Shown here: piece after piece, positions 14,501 to 22,639 of the stretch
Layout of the letters: each line of letters begins with the position of its first letter
How positions within the stretch are numbered: the first letter of the stretch is position 1
Assembly (NCBI GenBank): GCA_002344425.1
Contig: DDTV01000017.1
Span: 1-34,383, forward strand
Direction: 5' to 3'
DNA: 34,383 nt
Source: Candidatus Falkowbacteria bacterium UBA2355
GTDB lineage: Bacteria > Patescibacteriota > Patescibacteriia > Patescibacteriales > Patescibacteriaceae
Notes under the pieces: generated by a model
The model's database searches: none
What the model was told of the DNA's origin: nothing
Seen by the model: the letters and a program-made list of their open reading frames with translations, nothing else
Translations under genes and position numbers: made by a program

Positions 14501-15625
14501 ATGAAACAAATGCTTGTTCTGCAGAGTTCTGCGGTAATTATCGGCACCGTTATCGGCGCCGGTATTTTAGGTCTGCCCTTTGCCTTTGTCCAAGCCGGTT
14601 TTTGGACCGGGATGATTGTTCTCGGCTTAATCGGAGCCTGTATCTTAATCCTCAGTCTTTTCTTCGGTGAAGTAACTTTGCGCACCAAAGAATTGCATCA
14701 GCTAACCGGTTATACGGAAAAATATCTCGGAACAATCTTTAAAAATATTCAGGGTTTTTTGCTTTTGTTCGGAATGTATAGCGCCTTATTGGCTTACACG
14801 ATTGGCCTCGGAGAGATCTTCAGCACGGTATTGAGCGGTTCGGCCTTTGCTTGGTCGATTGGAGCTTACTTAGTACTCGCCTTTTTCGTTATTAGAGGTT
14901 TAAACATTATCAAGCGAGCCGAATTCGTTATCGGAATTTTAATTTTGGGACTTTTATTTACACTGGCATTGATTGCTACCCCGCACATGGATTTTAAGGC
15001 TTTAAGCGGTTTTGATTGGCGCGCCTTCTTTGTACCATACGGCGCTATTCTCTTTGCCTGTTCCGGCATCGTGGCCATTCCCGAAGCCCGCGAAGTTTTG
15101 CATGCCAAACGGGCGGAAAAATCCTTGAAGATGGCGATTCTAATCGGTAACAGCGTTCCGGTAATCGTCTACGCCATCTTTTCGCTTATCGTAGTTGCGG
15201 TTACCGGCACCGAGACAAGCGAAATCGCGACGGTCGGTTTAAGCTCAGCCATCGGCCCGGTTGCTTTAATTGTCGGAGGTTTGTTTTCAATCATGGCCAT
15301 GTCTTCAAGCTTTATGACCCTGGGCGTCGCGATGAAAAGTATTTTTCAATATGATTACCATGCTCCGCAGGTCCTAGCAATCATTTTAACCTTAAGCCTG
15401 CCGCTTGTCTTATTCTTATTGGGCGTCAGAGACTTTTTTAGCGTAGTCAGCGTTGCCGGAGCCTTAAGCGTCGGTTTGACCGGCTTGATCAGCGTAGCGA
15501 CATTTTGGCGCGCTCGCCACCACGGCGACCGTAAGCCCGAATACATAATTCCCGATTGGCTCGCCGTTCCGGCCAGTGTTGTCATAGTTTTGGTTTTTAT
15601 CGCCGGCTTAGCTTATACTCTGTAA
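14501..15625 (+). CDS. Amino-acid permease (aromatic/hydroxy amino acid type)
   Basis: This 374-residue protein has about 11 membrane helices. The first carries the APC-superfamily signature GTVIGAGILGLPFAF, typical of AAAP/HAAAP (TyrP/Mtr/SdaC-like) proton-coupled amino-acid uptake systems. The conserved helix-6 region FFVPYGAILFACSGIVAIPE fits the same family. Length is close to the usual 380-420. Substrate cannot be told from sequence; aromatic amino acids are a guess. It is followed 9 nt later by a VIT1-type transporter on the same strand, probably cotranscribed. Confidence 0.85.
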   Translation: MKQMLVLQSSAVIIGTVIGAGILGLPFAFVQAGFWTGMIVLGLIGACILILSLFFGEVTLRTKELHQLTGYTEKYLGTIFKNIQGFLLLFGMYSALLAYTIGLGEIFSTVLSGSAFAWSIGAYLVLAFFVIRGLNIIKRAEFVIGILILGLLFTLALIATPHMDFKALSGFDWRAFFVPYGAILFACSGIVAIPEAREVLHAKRAEKSLKMAILIGNSVPVIVYAIFSLIVVAVTGTETSEIATVGLSSAIGPVALIVGGLFSIMAMSSSFMTLGVAMKSIFQYDYHAPQVLAIILTLSLPLVLFLLGVRDFFSVVSVAGALSVGLTGLISVATFWRARHHGDRKPEYIIPDWLAVPASVVIVLVFIAGLAYTL

Positions 15626-15634
15626 TTCAAAAAT

Positions 15635-16138
15635 ATGATCAAACTTCAAAAAGACACCTTTCTCATGTATGTCCGTAATTTTATTTTCGGAGCCGAGGAT
15701 AGTTTGGTTTCAACAGTCGGTCTCTTATCTGGTATTGCTTCGGCCGGCGCCGGACGCGGCGCTATTGTTATGACCGGCATAGTCCTGATGTGCGTTGAAG
15801 CTTTTTCTATGGCCGTCGGCTCTTTCTTGTCGCAAGAAGCGACCGAAGAATATCAAGCGCGCGGCAAAGTCCATATTAAAACAACCCTTATTTCGGGCGT
15901 TATAATGTTTATATCTTATTTTATTGCCGGACTGATTCCCCTCTTTCCCTATTTGCTCCCCGGCGTCGCCCAGCCTTTTTGGATTTCCATCGGCTTGGCA
16001 TTAATCGCCTTGTTTTTCCTTGGCGTTATATCCGCCGAAGTTTTACATACCAAGGTTTGGCGCAATGCCTTGCGCATGCTTATCATCGGCGGTTTGGCCG
16101 TTGCTATCGGTGTAATTATAGGCCAGATTTTTGATTAA
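15635..16138 (+). CDS. VIT1/CCC1-family metal transporter
   Basis: This 167-residue protein has five membrane segments and the family N-terminus RNFIFGAEDSLVSTVGLLSG. VIT1/CCC1 proteins export or store Fe2+ and Mn2+. The second helix contains the acidic and Met residues expected for metal passage (CVEAFSMAVGSFLSQEA). It is somewhat shorter than typical VIT1 (about 230), because the cytoplasmic metal-binding helices between TM2 and TM3 are reduced to the short segment after EYQARGK. Its TAA overlaps the TAA of the convergent pilin gene within one TTAA (16135-16138). It has no Shine-Dalgarno and is probably cotranscribed with the permease. Confidence 0.88.
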   Translation: MIKLQKDTFLMYVRNFIFGAEDSLVSTVGLLSGIASAGAGRGAIVMTGIVLMCVEAFSMAVGSFLSQEATEEYQARGKVHIKTTLISGVIMFISYFIAGLIPLFPYLLPGVAQPFWISIGLALIALFFLGVISAEVLHTKVWRNALRMLIIGGLAVAIGVIIGQIFD

Positions 16139-17229
16139 ATTCCGGAAATAGCCAAGCCGTATTTTTCATGAATATAAGTTTCTATTTTATTGCGTGAAGA
16201 TGCGTCAAGAACATTGTCGTAAAGAATAACTTCCGCATAATCTCCCTTGAACCAAGAACCGCCTCGATCGTTTCCCAATCGACCGGCATTGACGTTGCCG
16301 GTAGTTAAGAATTCAACGACTTGAAAACTTCCGGTATTTCTAGGCACTGCATTACCGGCCATGGCCGTACCGTTATTGTAAGCAGTTGCGCCTTGAACAT
16401 AGGCGCTGGCATATGAAGTCCAAACGATATTGCCCCCTATCGGGGCGCCGTGCCAATCATATAAAGAGGCATGACCTAGAATCGGAGCGTAAATCAAATA
16501 ACCGCTGGTATAACGAATAACGAAAACAGCGGTTCGAATATTGCTGAGTGCGGTGGTAAAATTCAAAACATCGTTACTGCCGTCGAATTGAACTGTGGGC
16601 CAACTGTTAAGTTCTGCGGTCTGATAGGTTGGGCGGCCTGTGCCGCTGCCGGTAGCGTGGTTATTATTACCGCTTGAATCACTCCAAGTCGTTACTAGAT
16701 CGCCGTCAACCAAAGAAGAGAAAAGCGAATCGGCTTTGAGCCAAAGAAGCAATCCCGGAAGTTCGGTCGGGCTCCATGACGGCGAAGGCGGCAAAGAGGC
16801 GGCGCAAATAGAACCGTTGGCGCACTGCGAATAGCCGGAGGCAAGGTTACCACTGCTTTGGCCAAGACAGAAGGTTAATGTATAGCTGCTGGCTCCCGGC
16901 CGAGAATAAGAAAAATCCTGATTGGCGCAAATCCCGTCGTTGCGCGGAGAAGGATTTGTCGGCACGGGATTTAAATAAACCGTGTCGCCGACCTTCAAAA
17001 CTTGCCCTGGAGTTATAGCGGTCGGATAATAACCGTTTTGCAAATAATAAATTTCCAAAGCGTCGTTTATTTGTTTTACAAAGGCGACTCTTTTTGAATC
17101 ACGGCTGCGCATGCGCGCGCTCGACAAAGAAACAACGGTAAAGGCGGCTAAAATTCCAATCATGCCGACAACCACCAAAACCTCGATTAAACTGAAACCT
17201 GATTTTCTTTGCTCTAAATCAATAAACAT
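16135..17229 (-). CDS. Pilin-like protein fused to a LamG/concanavalin-like domain (A)
   Basis: This 364-residue protein has a type III signal processed by prepilin peptidase (KSG|FSLIEVLVVVG, with Glu at +5) and a hydrophobic assembly helix. The major-pseudopilin-like head (about 30-140) includes a conserved Cys pair. From about residue 155 a concanavalin/LamG-like domain follows, with LPGLLLWLKADSL, WSDSSGNNNHA and VQFDGSNDVLNF as its hallmarks. Such fusions place a lectin-like domain on a type IV pilus or on the cell surface. It lies 12 nt downstream of a close paralogue in the same direction, and the two share a 53-bp identical stretch. The binding target is unknown; attachment to host cells or polysaccharide is a reasonable guess. 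Confidence 0.88.
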   Translation of the reverse strand: MFIDLEQRKSGFSLIEVLVVVGMIGILAAFTVVSLSSARMRSRDSKRVAFVKQINDALEIYYLQNGYYPTAITPGQVLKVGDTVYLNPVPTNPSPRNDGICANQDFSYSRPGASSYTLTFCLGQSSGNLASGYSQCANGSICAASLPPSPSWSPTELPGLLLWLKADSLFSSLVDGDLVTTWSDSSGNNNHATGSGTGRPTYQTAELNSWPTVQFDGSNDVLNFTTALSNIRTAVFVIRYTSGYLIYAPILGHASLYDWHGAPIGGNIVWTSYASAYVQGATAYNNGTAMAGNAVPRNTGSFQVVEFLTTGNVNAGRLGNDRGGSWFKGDYAEVILYDNVLDASSRNKIETYIHEKYGLAISGI

Positions 17230-17241
17230 AAAAATTGAATA

Positions 17242-18309
17242 TTATAAACCGCTGACCGTTATGCCGTACTTATTGGATAAATAAGCTTCGATGTTTTTCC
17301 TATCAGCCTCGCTGATAACATTATTGTAAATAATCACCTCGGCATAATCTCCCTTAAACCAAGAACCGCCTCGATCGTTTCCCAATCGACCGGCATTGAC
17401 GTTGCCGGTTGTTAAGAATTCAACAACCTGAAAATTAGTAATATCTCTGGGTATGCTTGTCGCTACGGTTAAAGTGCCGTTATTGTAAGCCGTAGCGGCT
17501 TGCACATAGGCATTAGAATATGCCGTCCAGACTATATTGCCGTCGATTGGCGCGCCGTGCCAATCATACAGCGAAGCATGCCCCAAAATCGGCGCATAAT
17601 TCAGATAGCCCGTAGTATATTTAATGACAAAAATAGCCGTACGAATCGTGCTTAAAGCGCTGGTGAAATTCATAACGTCATTCGAACCGTCGAAACGAAC
17701 CACCGGTTTGGAGTTCACAACATTGGTTTTAAAAAGCGGCCGTGCGGTTGATAATCCAATGGCGTGATTGGCGTTGCCGCTTGAATCATACCAGACAGAA
17801 ATCGCATCATCGTTATTAAGAGTAATACTGTCGGCTTTGAGCCAAAGCAACATGCCCGCGACCTGATTAGGCAGCCAATCCTTGCAGGTGGCTGAACCGT
17901 TGCAGGTTGATAAACCCTTGTTGAAATTTCCCGCGGCATTACTCAAACAAAAAGTCAAAGAATAGGTTGTATTATTGGCGGCCGGAGTATAGACAAAATC
18001 TCGGTTGGGACAGTTTCCGTCATTCTTGGGCGATGGATTATAGGGCACGGGGTCAAGATACTTGACTCCGTTATAAGACAAAGCTTGCCCCGCCGTAATG
18101 GCGGTAGGATAAAAACCGTTTTTTAGAAAATACAATTCCAAAGCGGTATTAATTTGATTGATATAGGCAACGCGTTGAACATCGCGGGATTTTAAACGCG
18201 AACTTTTCAAAGTAACAGTTGCGAAAGTTGCCAAAATACCGACTATGACAACAACAATCAGAACCTCAACTAAAGTGAACCCGCTTTGTCGCTTAAGAAA
18301 ATGTTGCAT
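17242..18309 (-). CDS. Pilin-like protein fused to a LamG/concanavalin-like domain (B)
   Basis: This 355-residue paralogue of the next gene has the same layout. The prepilin site is RQSG|FTLVEVLIVVV, followed by the N-terminal helix and a small head with conserved Cys. The LamG-like domain runs from about residue 148 (VAGMLLWLKADSITLNNDD, DSSGNANHA, VRFDGSNDVMNF) and ends in GDYAEVIIYNNVIS. The heads diverge more than the end of the lectin domains. It sits upstream of copy A with 12 nt between, so the two are probably coexpressed as a pair of minor pilins or adhesins. A poor Shine-Dalgarno context and a 25-nt gap separate it from the NADH dehydrogenase gene upstream. Confidence 0.88.
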   Translation of the reverse strand: MQHFLKRQSGFTLVEVLIVVVIVGILATFATVTLKSSRLKSRDVQRVAYINQINTALELYFLKNGFYPTAITAGQALSYNGVKYLDPVPYNPSPKNDGNCPNRDFVYTPAANNTTYSLTFCLSNAAGNFNKGLSTCNGSATCKDWLPNQVAGMLLWLKADSITLNNDDAISVWYDSSGNANHAIGLSTARPLFKTNVVNSKPVVRFDGSNDVMNFTSALSTIRTAIFVIKYTTGYLNYAPILGHASLYDWHGAPIDGNIVWTAYSNAYVQAATAYNNGTLTVATSIPRDITNFQVVEFLTTGNVNAGRLGNDRGGSWFKGDYAEVIIYNNVISEADRKNIEAYLSNKYGITVSGL

Positions 18310-18334
18310 ATAACATTTCTTATTATACCAATAT

Positions 18335-19498
18335 TTAAGAATGCGGTATATATTTTCTCTTTTTAAACAGATAAATCGTCCAACGCCAAGCTATTTTCAA
18401 CCTATTTCCAAGGCCGGGAGTTTTAAACAAATAAACCGTACGCCAAATATACCAAGCAAGTCGCCCGTAAATCGGCCAGCCGAAAATTCTGCCGACCGCG
18501 TCCCAAGTACCGAGGGAAATCAAAAGTCCGATCACCTTGGGCGTATAAGGAAGTAATTTTTTACCCGCGCAATAAGCGGAAATATTTTTAGCGACCATAG
18601 ACGCTTGCTGGGTTGCCAATTGAGCGAGCATAGCCGGCTTACCCTGATCTTTAATAGAGATAATATCTCCCAAGGCGAAAATTTCTGAGTGGGCCGATAA
18701 ATTTAAAAAGGGAGTGACAATAATATTTTTTCGATCATCAAGATAGGCGGCGTCGATAAAGTCGGTATTGGGAATTACGCCTGCGGCCAAAACCGTCATA
18801 TCGGAATAAAAAGATTGCGGACCGCAAATAACCGCCGACTCGTCAATGCGATCAACCAAGGCATGCGCATGCAAATCTATTTCTGAACGCTTTAATCGAC
18901 GCTCGACGTAAGCGGCTAATTTCGGATCCGCCTCCGACAGCGGCGCGGCGCCGCGTTCGAATATACGCACCTTTGAAGAAACGCCGGAGCGATCAAGCAT
19001 TTGGTCGATTTCGCAAACCAGCTCCAAACCGGTAAAACCGCCGCCGACAACATTGATTTCAAAATGTTTTTTGCCATTCTTTATTAAAGCCGAGATATTA
19101 TCGCGAATGACTTTGGCGTCTTCAATGGTTTTCAGACAGATTGAATTTTCCGAACCCGAAACCAAATCAAGCCTCGGACGGGCCCCGCTCGCAATAACAA
19201 CTAACTCATAATTCAAATTTCGGCCGTCATCAAGCTCGATCAATTTCAAGGCCGGGTCAAGACGTCGCGCTCTACTTTTAATAATTTCAAAACGCTTTGA
19301 GCTTATAAAACTGCTCAATGGAAAGCGTACATCACTTTCACATAACATACCGGTCGCGACTTCATGCAATAAAGGCATGAAGGTGAAATAATCATCCGGC
19401 GCAATCATCCGAACGCTAAATCCCCGGCGCAATAAAGCGCGCGCCGTATATACGCCGCCGAAACCATTGCCGATAATTGTAATAAGAGGTAATGTCAT
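18335..19498 (-). CDS. Type II NADH dehydrogenase-like flavoprotein
   Basis: This 387-residue FAD/NAD(P)H oxidoreductase has an N-terminal FAD site (IIGNGFGGVYTA, 8-19), an NAD(P)H site (VVGGGFTGLELV, 150-161), and a second FAD motif (FALGDI, 274-279). The C-terminal part is hydrophobic and basic (for example WPIYGRLAWYIWRTVYLF), as in NDH-2 enzymes that sit on the inner face of the membrane and pass electrons from NADH to quinone. Conserved redox-active Cys pairs of disulphide reductases are absent, supporting NDH-2. In a reduced genome this may regenerate NAD+ without energy coupling. The gene lies just downstream of HU on the same strand but behind a terminator. Confidence 0.85.
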   Translation of the reverse strand: MTLPLITIIGNGFGGVYTARALLRRGFSVRMIAPDDYFTFMPLLHEVATGMLCESDVRFPLSSFISSKRFEIIKSRARRLDPALKLIELDDGRNLNYELVVIASGARPRLDLVSGSENSICLKTIEDAKVIRDNISALIKNGKKHFEINVVGGGFTGLELVCEIDQMLDRSGVSSKVRIFERGAAPLSEADPKLAAYVERRLKRSEIDLHAHALVDRIDESAVICGPQSFYSDMTVLAAGVIPNTDFIDAAYLDDRKNIIVTPFLNLSAHSEIFALGDIISIKDQGKPAMLAQLATQQASMVAKNISAYCAGKKLLPYTPKVIGLLISLGTWDAVGRIFGWPIYGRLAWYIWRTVYLFKTPGLGNRLKIAWRWTIYLFKKRKYIPHS

Positions 19499-19507
19499 GA
19501 GCTTAAA

Positions 19508-19545
19508 AAGACAAGCTGCCCCGGTGAGAGTTGGCAGCTTGTCTT
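19508..19545. terminator. Strong hairpin terminator after HU
   Basis: A 13-bp perfect stem (19508-19520 with 19533-19545, AAGACAAGCTGCC and complement) encloses a 12-nt loop. On the minus strand it is followed by TTTTTAAG, so it should terminate HU transcription before the NADH dehydrogenase gene. Confidence 0.8.
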
Positions 19546-19567
19546 ATTTAAGAGTAGTAGAGAGCTC

Positions 19568-19840
19568 TTAGAGCACCGCGTCTTTGGCCGCTTTAGCCAA
19601 GCGGAACTTCACGACCGTCTTAGCGGCGATCTGAATCTGCTCACCGGTGGCCGGGTTGCGGCCCATGCGCGCGGCGCGCTTCACCTTAACCATTTTACCA
19701 AAGCCCGGCAAAACGAATTCTCCGGTCTTTTTAACTTCCGAATAGGCGAAATCCGCCAATTCAGTCATCAGGTTGGCAACGTCCTTTTTGGACATGCCCG
19801 TCTTGGAAGCCATAGCTTCCATGAGTTGGGACTTTGTCAT
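19568..19840 (-). CDS. hup: HU family DNA-binding protein
   Basis: This 90-residue protein matches bacterial HU along its full length. It has an N-terminal helix pair (MTKSQLMEAMASKTGMSKKD), the PGFGK turn (45-49), and the beta-arm with RNPATGE (61-67), whose Pro63 intercalates DNA. It compacts and bends DNA as a dimer. A minus-strand promoter is visible (TTGCTG at + 19912-19917, TATAAT at + 19889-19894, 17-nt spacing). The leader of about 45 nt contains a GGCGAGCGCC near-palindrome. Monocistronic, with its own terminator. Confidence 0.95.
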   Translation of the reverse strand: MTKSQLMEAMASKTGMSKKDVANLMTELADFAYSEVKKTGEFVLPGFGKMVKVKRAARMGRNPATGEQIQIAAKTVVKFRLAKAAKDAVL

Positions 19841-19888
19841 AGTGACTCTTAATAATTACTAAAAGGCGAGCGCCTCTTATATATCTTA

Positions 19889-19917
19889 ATTATATAGCAA
19901 ATAATAAAAAACAGCAA
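19889..19917 (-). promoter_or_regulatory. Promoter of the HU gene
   Basis: On the minus strand TTGCTG (+ 19912-19917), 17-nt spacer, TATAAT (+ 19889-19894). The predicted start is about 40-45 nt upstream of the HU ATG. Confidence 0.6.
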
Positions 19918-19952
19918 TAAAAATAAGGGGTTTTTCCAAAAGCCTGTCAAGA

Positions 19953-19961
19953 TGCTATAAT
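19953..19961 (+). promoter_or_regulatory. Extended -10 promoter of the plus-strand pilin pair
   Basis: TGCTATAAT is a consensus extended -10. The ATG of the 148-residue pilin is 19 nt downstream, so the leader is about 12 nt and lacks a Shine-Dalgarno. No good -35 is present, as expected for extended -10 promoters. Confidence 0.65.
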
Positions 19962-19980
19962 ATTAGAGAAAAAAAGACCC

Positions 19981-20427
19981 ATGACCCATAAAATTCAAGA
20001 TAAATCAGGCTTTACCTTTGTCGAAGTAATGGTTGTTGTCGCTATTATAGGCGTCTTGGCGGCTTTGGTAACAAGTGCCATTCAATATGTCCGAGTCAGC
20101 GGTCGCGACGCCCGTCGAGTCAGCGATATAAGCCAAATCCGCAGCGCCCTTAATCTTTACTATTCCAGATACAGCCAATATCCTACGGAAATAACTCCCG
20201 GACAACAATTTGCAGTCAATAATACCACCTACCTGGATATTGTACCTTCAAATCCCCAGCCTTACGGAGATCATGTTGAATGTTCTGACAGCGCAATAGA
20301 TAACTATGATTACACACAAAGAAACGGAGGCTTATCTTATACTCTGACTTTTTGTCTTGGCTATAAACAAGATGATATTCAAGCCGGACTCAATGTTGCC
20401 GTACCCGAGGCAATCATTCCCCAATAA
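19981..20427 (+). CDS. Type IV pilin-like protein
   Basis: This 148-residue prepilin has a cleavage site KSG|FTFVEVMVVVAIIG with Glu at +5, a conserved hydrophobic N-terminal helix and a small globular head (about 40-130). The head has the repeating pattern SDISQIRSALNLYYSRYSQYP seen in all four pilins of this window. The paired cysteines (about 100 and 124) probably form a disulphide. It carries no extra domain and may be the structural partner of the longer pilin encoded 1 nt downstream. It is processed by a prepilin peptidase not encoded in this window. The start is set by a nearby extended -10 promoter. Confidence 0.88.
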   Translation: MTHKIQDKSGFTFVEVMVVVAIIGVLAALVTSAIQYVRVSGRDARRVSDISQIRSALNLYYSRYSQYPTEITPGQQFAVNNTTYLDIVPSNPQPYGDHVECSDSAIDNYDYTQRNGGLSYTLTFCLGYKQDDIQAGLNVAVPEAIIPQ

Positions 20428-20428
20428 T

Positions 20429-21604
20429 ATGAAATTTAAAAAAGGCTTTACTCTAATTGAATTATTAATAGTCCTGGGTACTCTTTCTATTATTGCGACC
20501 TTCGTAGTAGTAAGTTTTAACGGCTCCCGTATAAAAGCACGGGACGCTCAACGAGTAAGAAATATTCAAGAGATTCGCAGCGCTCTTGAACTCTATTACA
20601 ATCGAAACAATTCATATCCGAGTTATATAGCGCCCGGCTTAACTTTTTCCAACAACGGCACCGTATATATGGACCCGGTTCCGGAAAATCCAACGCCGCG
20701 CACCGACGGCACATGTTTTAATGAAAACTATGTTTATTCGCGCAGTTCCGATGGCGGAAATTACACTCTTGCCTTTTGTTTAGGAGGACCGACCGGACGT
20801 TTTGCCGCCGGACAACAATTTTGCAATAACAGCAGCTGCAATGCTACCTTTGCCTATGACAGCAGTGCCACCGCTCTTTTCGCCCGTTTTAGCGGTACGC
20901 CCAGCGACGCGGACAAACATTACATGAATAATTTGATCGTTTCCGGGAAAACCCATGGCTGGTGGAATAAAATGGATATTTTTTATGTCTTTGCCATAGG
21001 AACCAATGCGACAGATTCGCGGCTTAATTGGAAATCAAGCAGTTATAACGCAACGGCCGGCGTAGCGCCCACTTGGACCGCCTATCAAGGCATAACCGGG
21101 AATGGTACGACTCAATATCTAACAACCAACTATAATCCTACAACCCACGGAACCAATTATGTTTCCGGTTCGCAAAGCATGGGCTTTTATTCACGCACTC
21201 AATCAAGCGGCAGTTTTATTGAAGTCGGAGGCTATGACGGCGGTTGTCACGCCGCCTTTGTCAATTCCGGCGGTGACAACTATAACTACATGGCCAGCTG
21301 TTCAGCCAATGTTTTCAGAAATTCGAGCAGCCAAGGATTTTTTATAGCGCAAAGAAACAGTACGACCAGCACGCAGTTCTTTTATAATGGAAATTTAATT
21401 CAAACCGACAATATCAGTTCTTCAACCGTCTTAAATACCGCCATCTTCATCGGGGCTCGCAATAACGGCGGCAGTCCGGCTCTATTCAGTGCTCGTCAAA
21501 TCGCAGTTGCTTTTGCCGGCGGAGCTTTAACCAGCACCGAGGCAATGTATATGTCGCTTGATGTCAATCAGTACATGAAATCAATCGGCGCCAATGTTTA
21601 TTAA
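20429..21604 (+). CDS. Pilin-like protein with large C-terminal surface domain
   Basis: This 391-residue protein starts at the ATG at 20429, 1 nt after the previous stop; a longer in-frame reading begins inside the upstream gene and is unlikely. The prepilin site KKG|FTLIELLIVLG, the N-terminal helix and a pilin head (about 30-140) are followed by a C-terminal domain of about 240 residues. This is rich in Asn, Ser, Thr, Tyr and Gly (for example TTNYNPTTHGTNYVSGSQS) and ends with LTSTEAMYMSLDVNQYMKS. That end resembles concanavalin/LamG-like domains of phage and surface proteins, but hallmarks are weaker than in the minus-strand pilins. Probably a surface-exposed minor pilin or adhesin, cotranslated with the short pilin. 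Confidence 0.85.
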   Translation: MKFKKGFTLIELLIVLGTLSIIATFVVVSFNGSRIKARDAQRVRNIQEIRSALELYYNRNNSYPSYIAPGLTFSNNGTVYMDPVPENPTPRTDGTCFNENYVYSRSSDGGNYTLAFCLGGPTGRFAAGQQFCNNSSCNATFAYDSSATALFARFSGTPSDADKHYMNNLIVSGKTHGWWNKMDIFYVFAIGTNATDSRLNWKSSSYNATAGVAPTWTAYQGITGNGTTQYLTTNYNPTTHGTNYVSGSQSMGFYSRTQSSGSFIEVGGYDGGCHAAFVNSGGDNYNYMASCSANVFRNSSSQGFFIAQRNSTTSTQFFYNGNLIQTDNISSSTVLNTAIFIGARNNGGSPALFSARQIAVAFAGGALTSTEAMYMSLDVNQYMKSIGANVY

Positions 21605-21606
21605 AT

Positions 21607-21648
21607 AAAAAAATAGGGGCGGGGTTTAAACCCGTCCCTATTTTTTTA
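21607..21648. terminator. Bidirectional terminator between pilin and rpmB
   Basis: AAAAAAATAGGG-CGGG (21608 onward) pairs with CCCG-CCCTATTTTTTT around TTTAAA, with one mismatch in the stem. A- and T-runs on either side make it work in both directions for the convergent pilin and L28 genes. Confidence 0.85.
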
Positions 21649-21649
21649 T

Positions 21650-21886
21650 TTAGCGTTGAGCGATTAACTTTTCCAAATCGTAAACCTTGCCGGCCTTATC
21701 CCATTTCTTAAGAGTTTTAATGGCCGTAGTACTCAAAGTCAGCTTCATCATTCTTCCGGTTTTCGGATTTTTGACGCGCTTGGTTTGCAAATTAGGCTTA
21801 AAGGTTCGCTTGGTGCGGCGATTGGAATGGCTCTTATTAAAGCCGCTTTGGGCGCTTTTTCCGGTTAATTGGCAGGAAGTGGACAT
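21650..21886 (-). CDS. rpmB: 50S ribosomal protein L28
   Basis: This 78-residue basic protein matches bacterial L28: the start MSTSCQLTGK, the segment SGFNKSHSNRRTKRTFKPNL, then VKNPKTGRMMKLTLSTTAIKTL cut into shorter conserved blocks. It is part of the large ribosomal subunit near the exit region. One of the usual zinc-binding Cys motifs is reduced to a single Cys (SCQLTGK), as in Cys-minus L28 forms. It is encoded alone, behind a shared terminator, with no Shine-Dalgarno before the ATG. Confidence 0.95.
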   Translation of the reverse strand: MSTSCQLTGKSAQSGFNKSHSNRRTKRTFKPNLQTKRVKNPKTGRMMKLTLSTTAIKTLKKWDKAGKVYDLEKLIAQR

Positions 21887-21944
21887 ATATTCAAAAATAA
21901 GATAATAGAGCCATTATGACGCAAAATAAAAGGGCTGTCAAGTC

Positions 21945-22637
21945 TTACTTGTCGAGGAAATAGCGACGAACAACCCGTCCGCCCGCAATGTCATAACAAA
22001 GCGGCACGCCGGTAGGTAATTCGAAATTGGGGATATCTTTATCGGAGATGCCGTCCAGATATTTGACTAAAGCTCGCAGGCTGTTGCCATGAGCCACAAT
22101 CAAAACTTTTTCTCCGCGCCTGATGGCAGGGCGTATGGTCGACATCCAATAAGGTATGACTCTTTTAACAGTATCTTTCAAAGATTCGGCCGCAGGCATG
22201 GCCTCGGCTTTAAGGCCGCAGGCCAGCGCCTTGATTTCGCCTTTGCGGCTTTCGGCCGTGGCGACCGGCGGACGCTGGGCATAACCGCGCCGCCAAGCAA
22301 TGAATTGATCATAACCGAATTTCTTTTCAATCATCGCCTTGTTCTTGCCTTGCAAGGCTCCGTAGTGCCGTTCATTCAAACGCCAAGAATATTCAACCGG
22401 CAGATACATTGTGTCCATCTTCTCTAGAATAATCCACAGGGTTTTAATGGCTCTTTTCAGAACCGAGGTATAAACACGATCAAATACAAAGCCGTGCTTG
22501 GCGAGCAGAGCGCCGGCTTTAAGCGATTCTCTCTCCCCTTTCTTGGATAAGCCGACATCAACCCAGCCAGTAAAAATGTTCTTCTGGTTCCAAACGCTTT
22601 CGCCGTGCCTAACTAAAACAAGGTTAGCCTGTTTCAT
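21945..22637 (-). CDS. gpmA: 2,3-bisphosphoglycerate-dependent phosphoglycerate mutase
   Basis: This 230-residue enzyme interconverts 3- and 2-phosphoglycerate in glycolysis. It has the phosphohistidine motif VRHGES with His11, the dPGM-specific FTGWVDVGLSKKG, the acid/base Glu89 in RLNERHYGALQG, and a second catalytic His183 in AHGNSLRAL. It is slightly shorter than E. coli GpmA (250). I chose the ATG at 22637 because the protein then begins MKQANLVLVRHG as in the family; an upstream TTG would lie inside the previous gene. It starts 2 nt past the stop of the zinc-ribbon surface protein gene, so the two are probably coupled. Confidence 0.93.
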   Translation of the reverse strand: MKQANLVLVRHGESVWNQKNIFTGWVDVGLSKKGERESLKAGALLAKHGFVFDRVYTSVLKRAIKTLWIILEKMDTMYLPVEYSWRLNERHYGALQGKNKAMIEKKFGYDQFIAWRRGYAQRPPVATAESRKGEIKALACGLKAEAMPAAESLKDTVKRVIPYWMSTIRPAIRRGEKVLIVAHGNSLRALVKYLDGISDKDIPNFELPTGVPLCYDIAGGRVVRRYFLDK

Positions 22638-22639
22638 GA

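Noticed and set aside
20357..20428. A longer start for the 391-residue pilin
   Set aside because: The longer frame begins inside the preceding pilin gene and would place 24 residues before the prepilin leader; the ATG at 20429 gives the normal short KKG leader.
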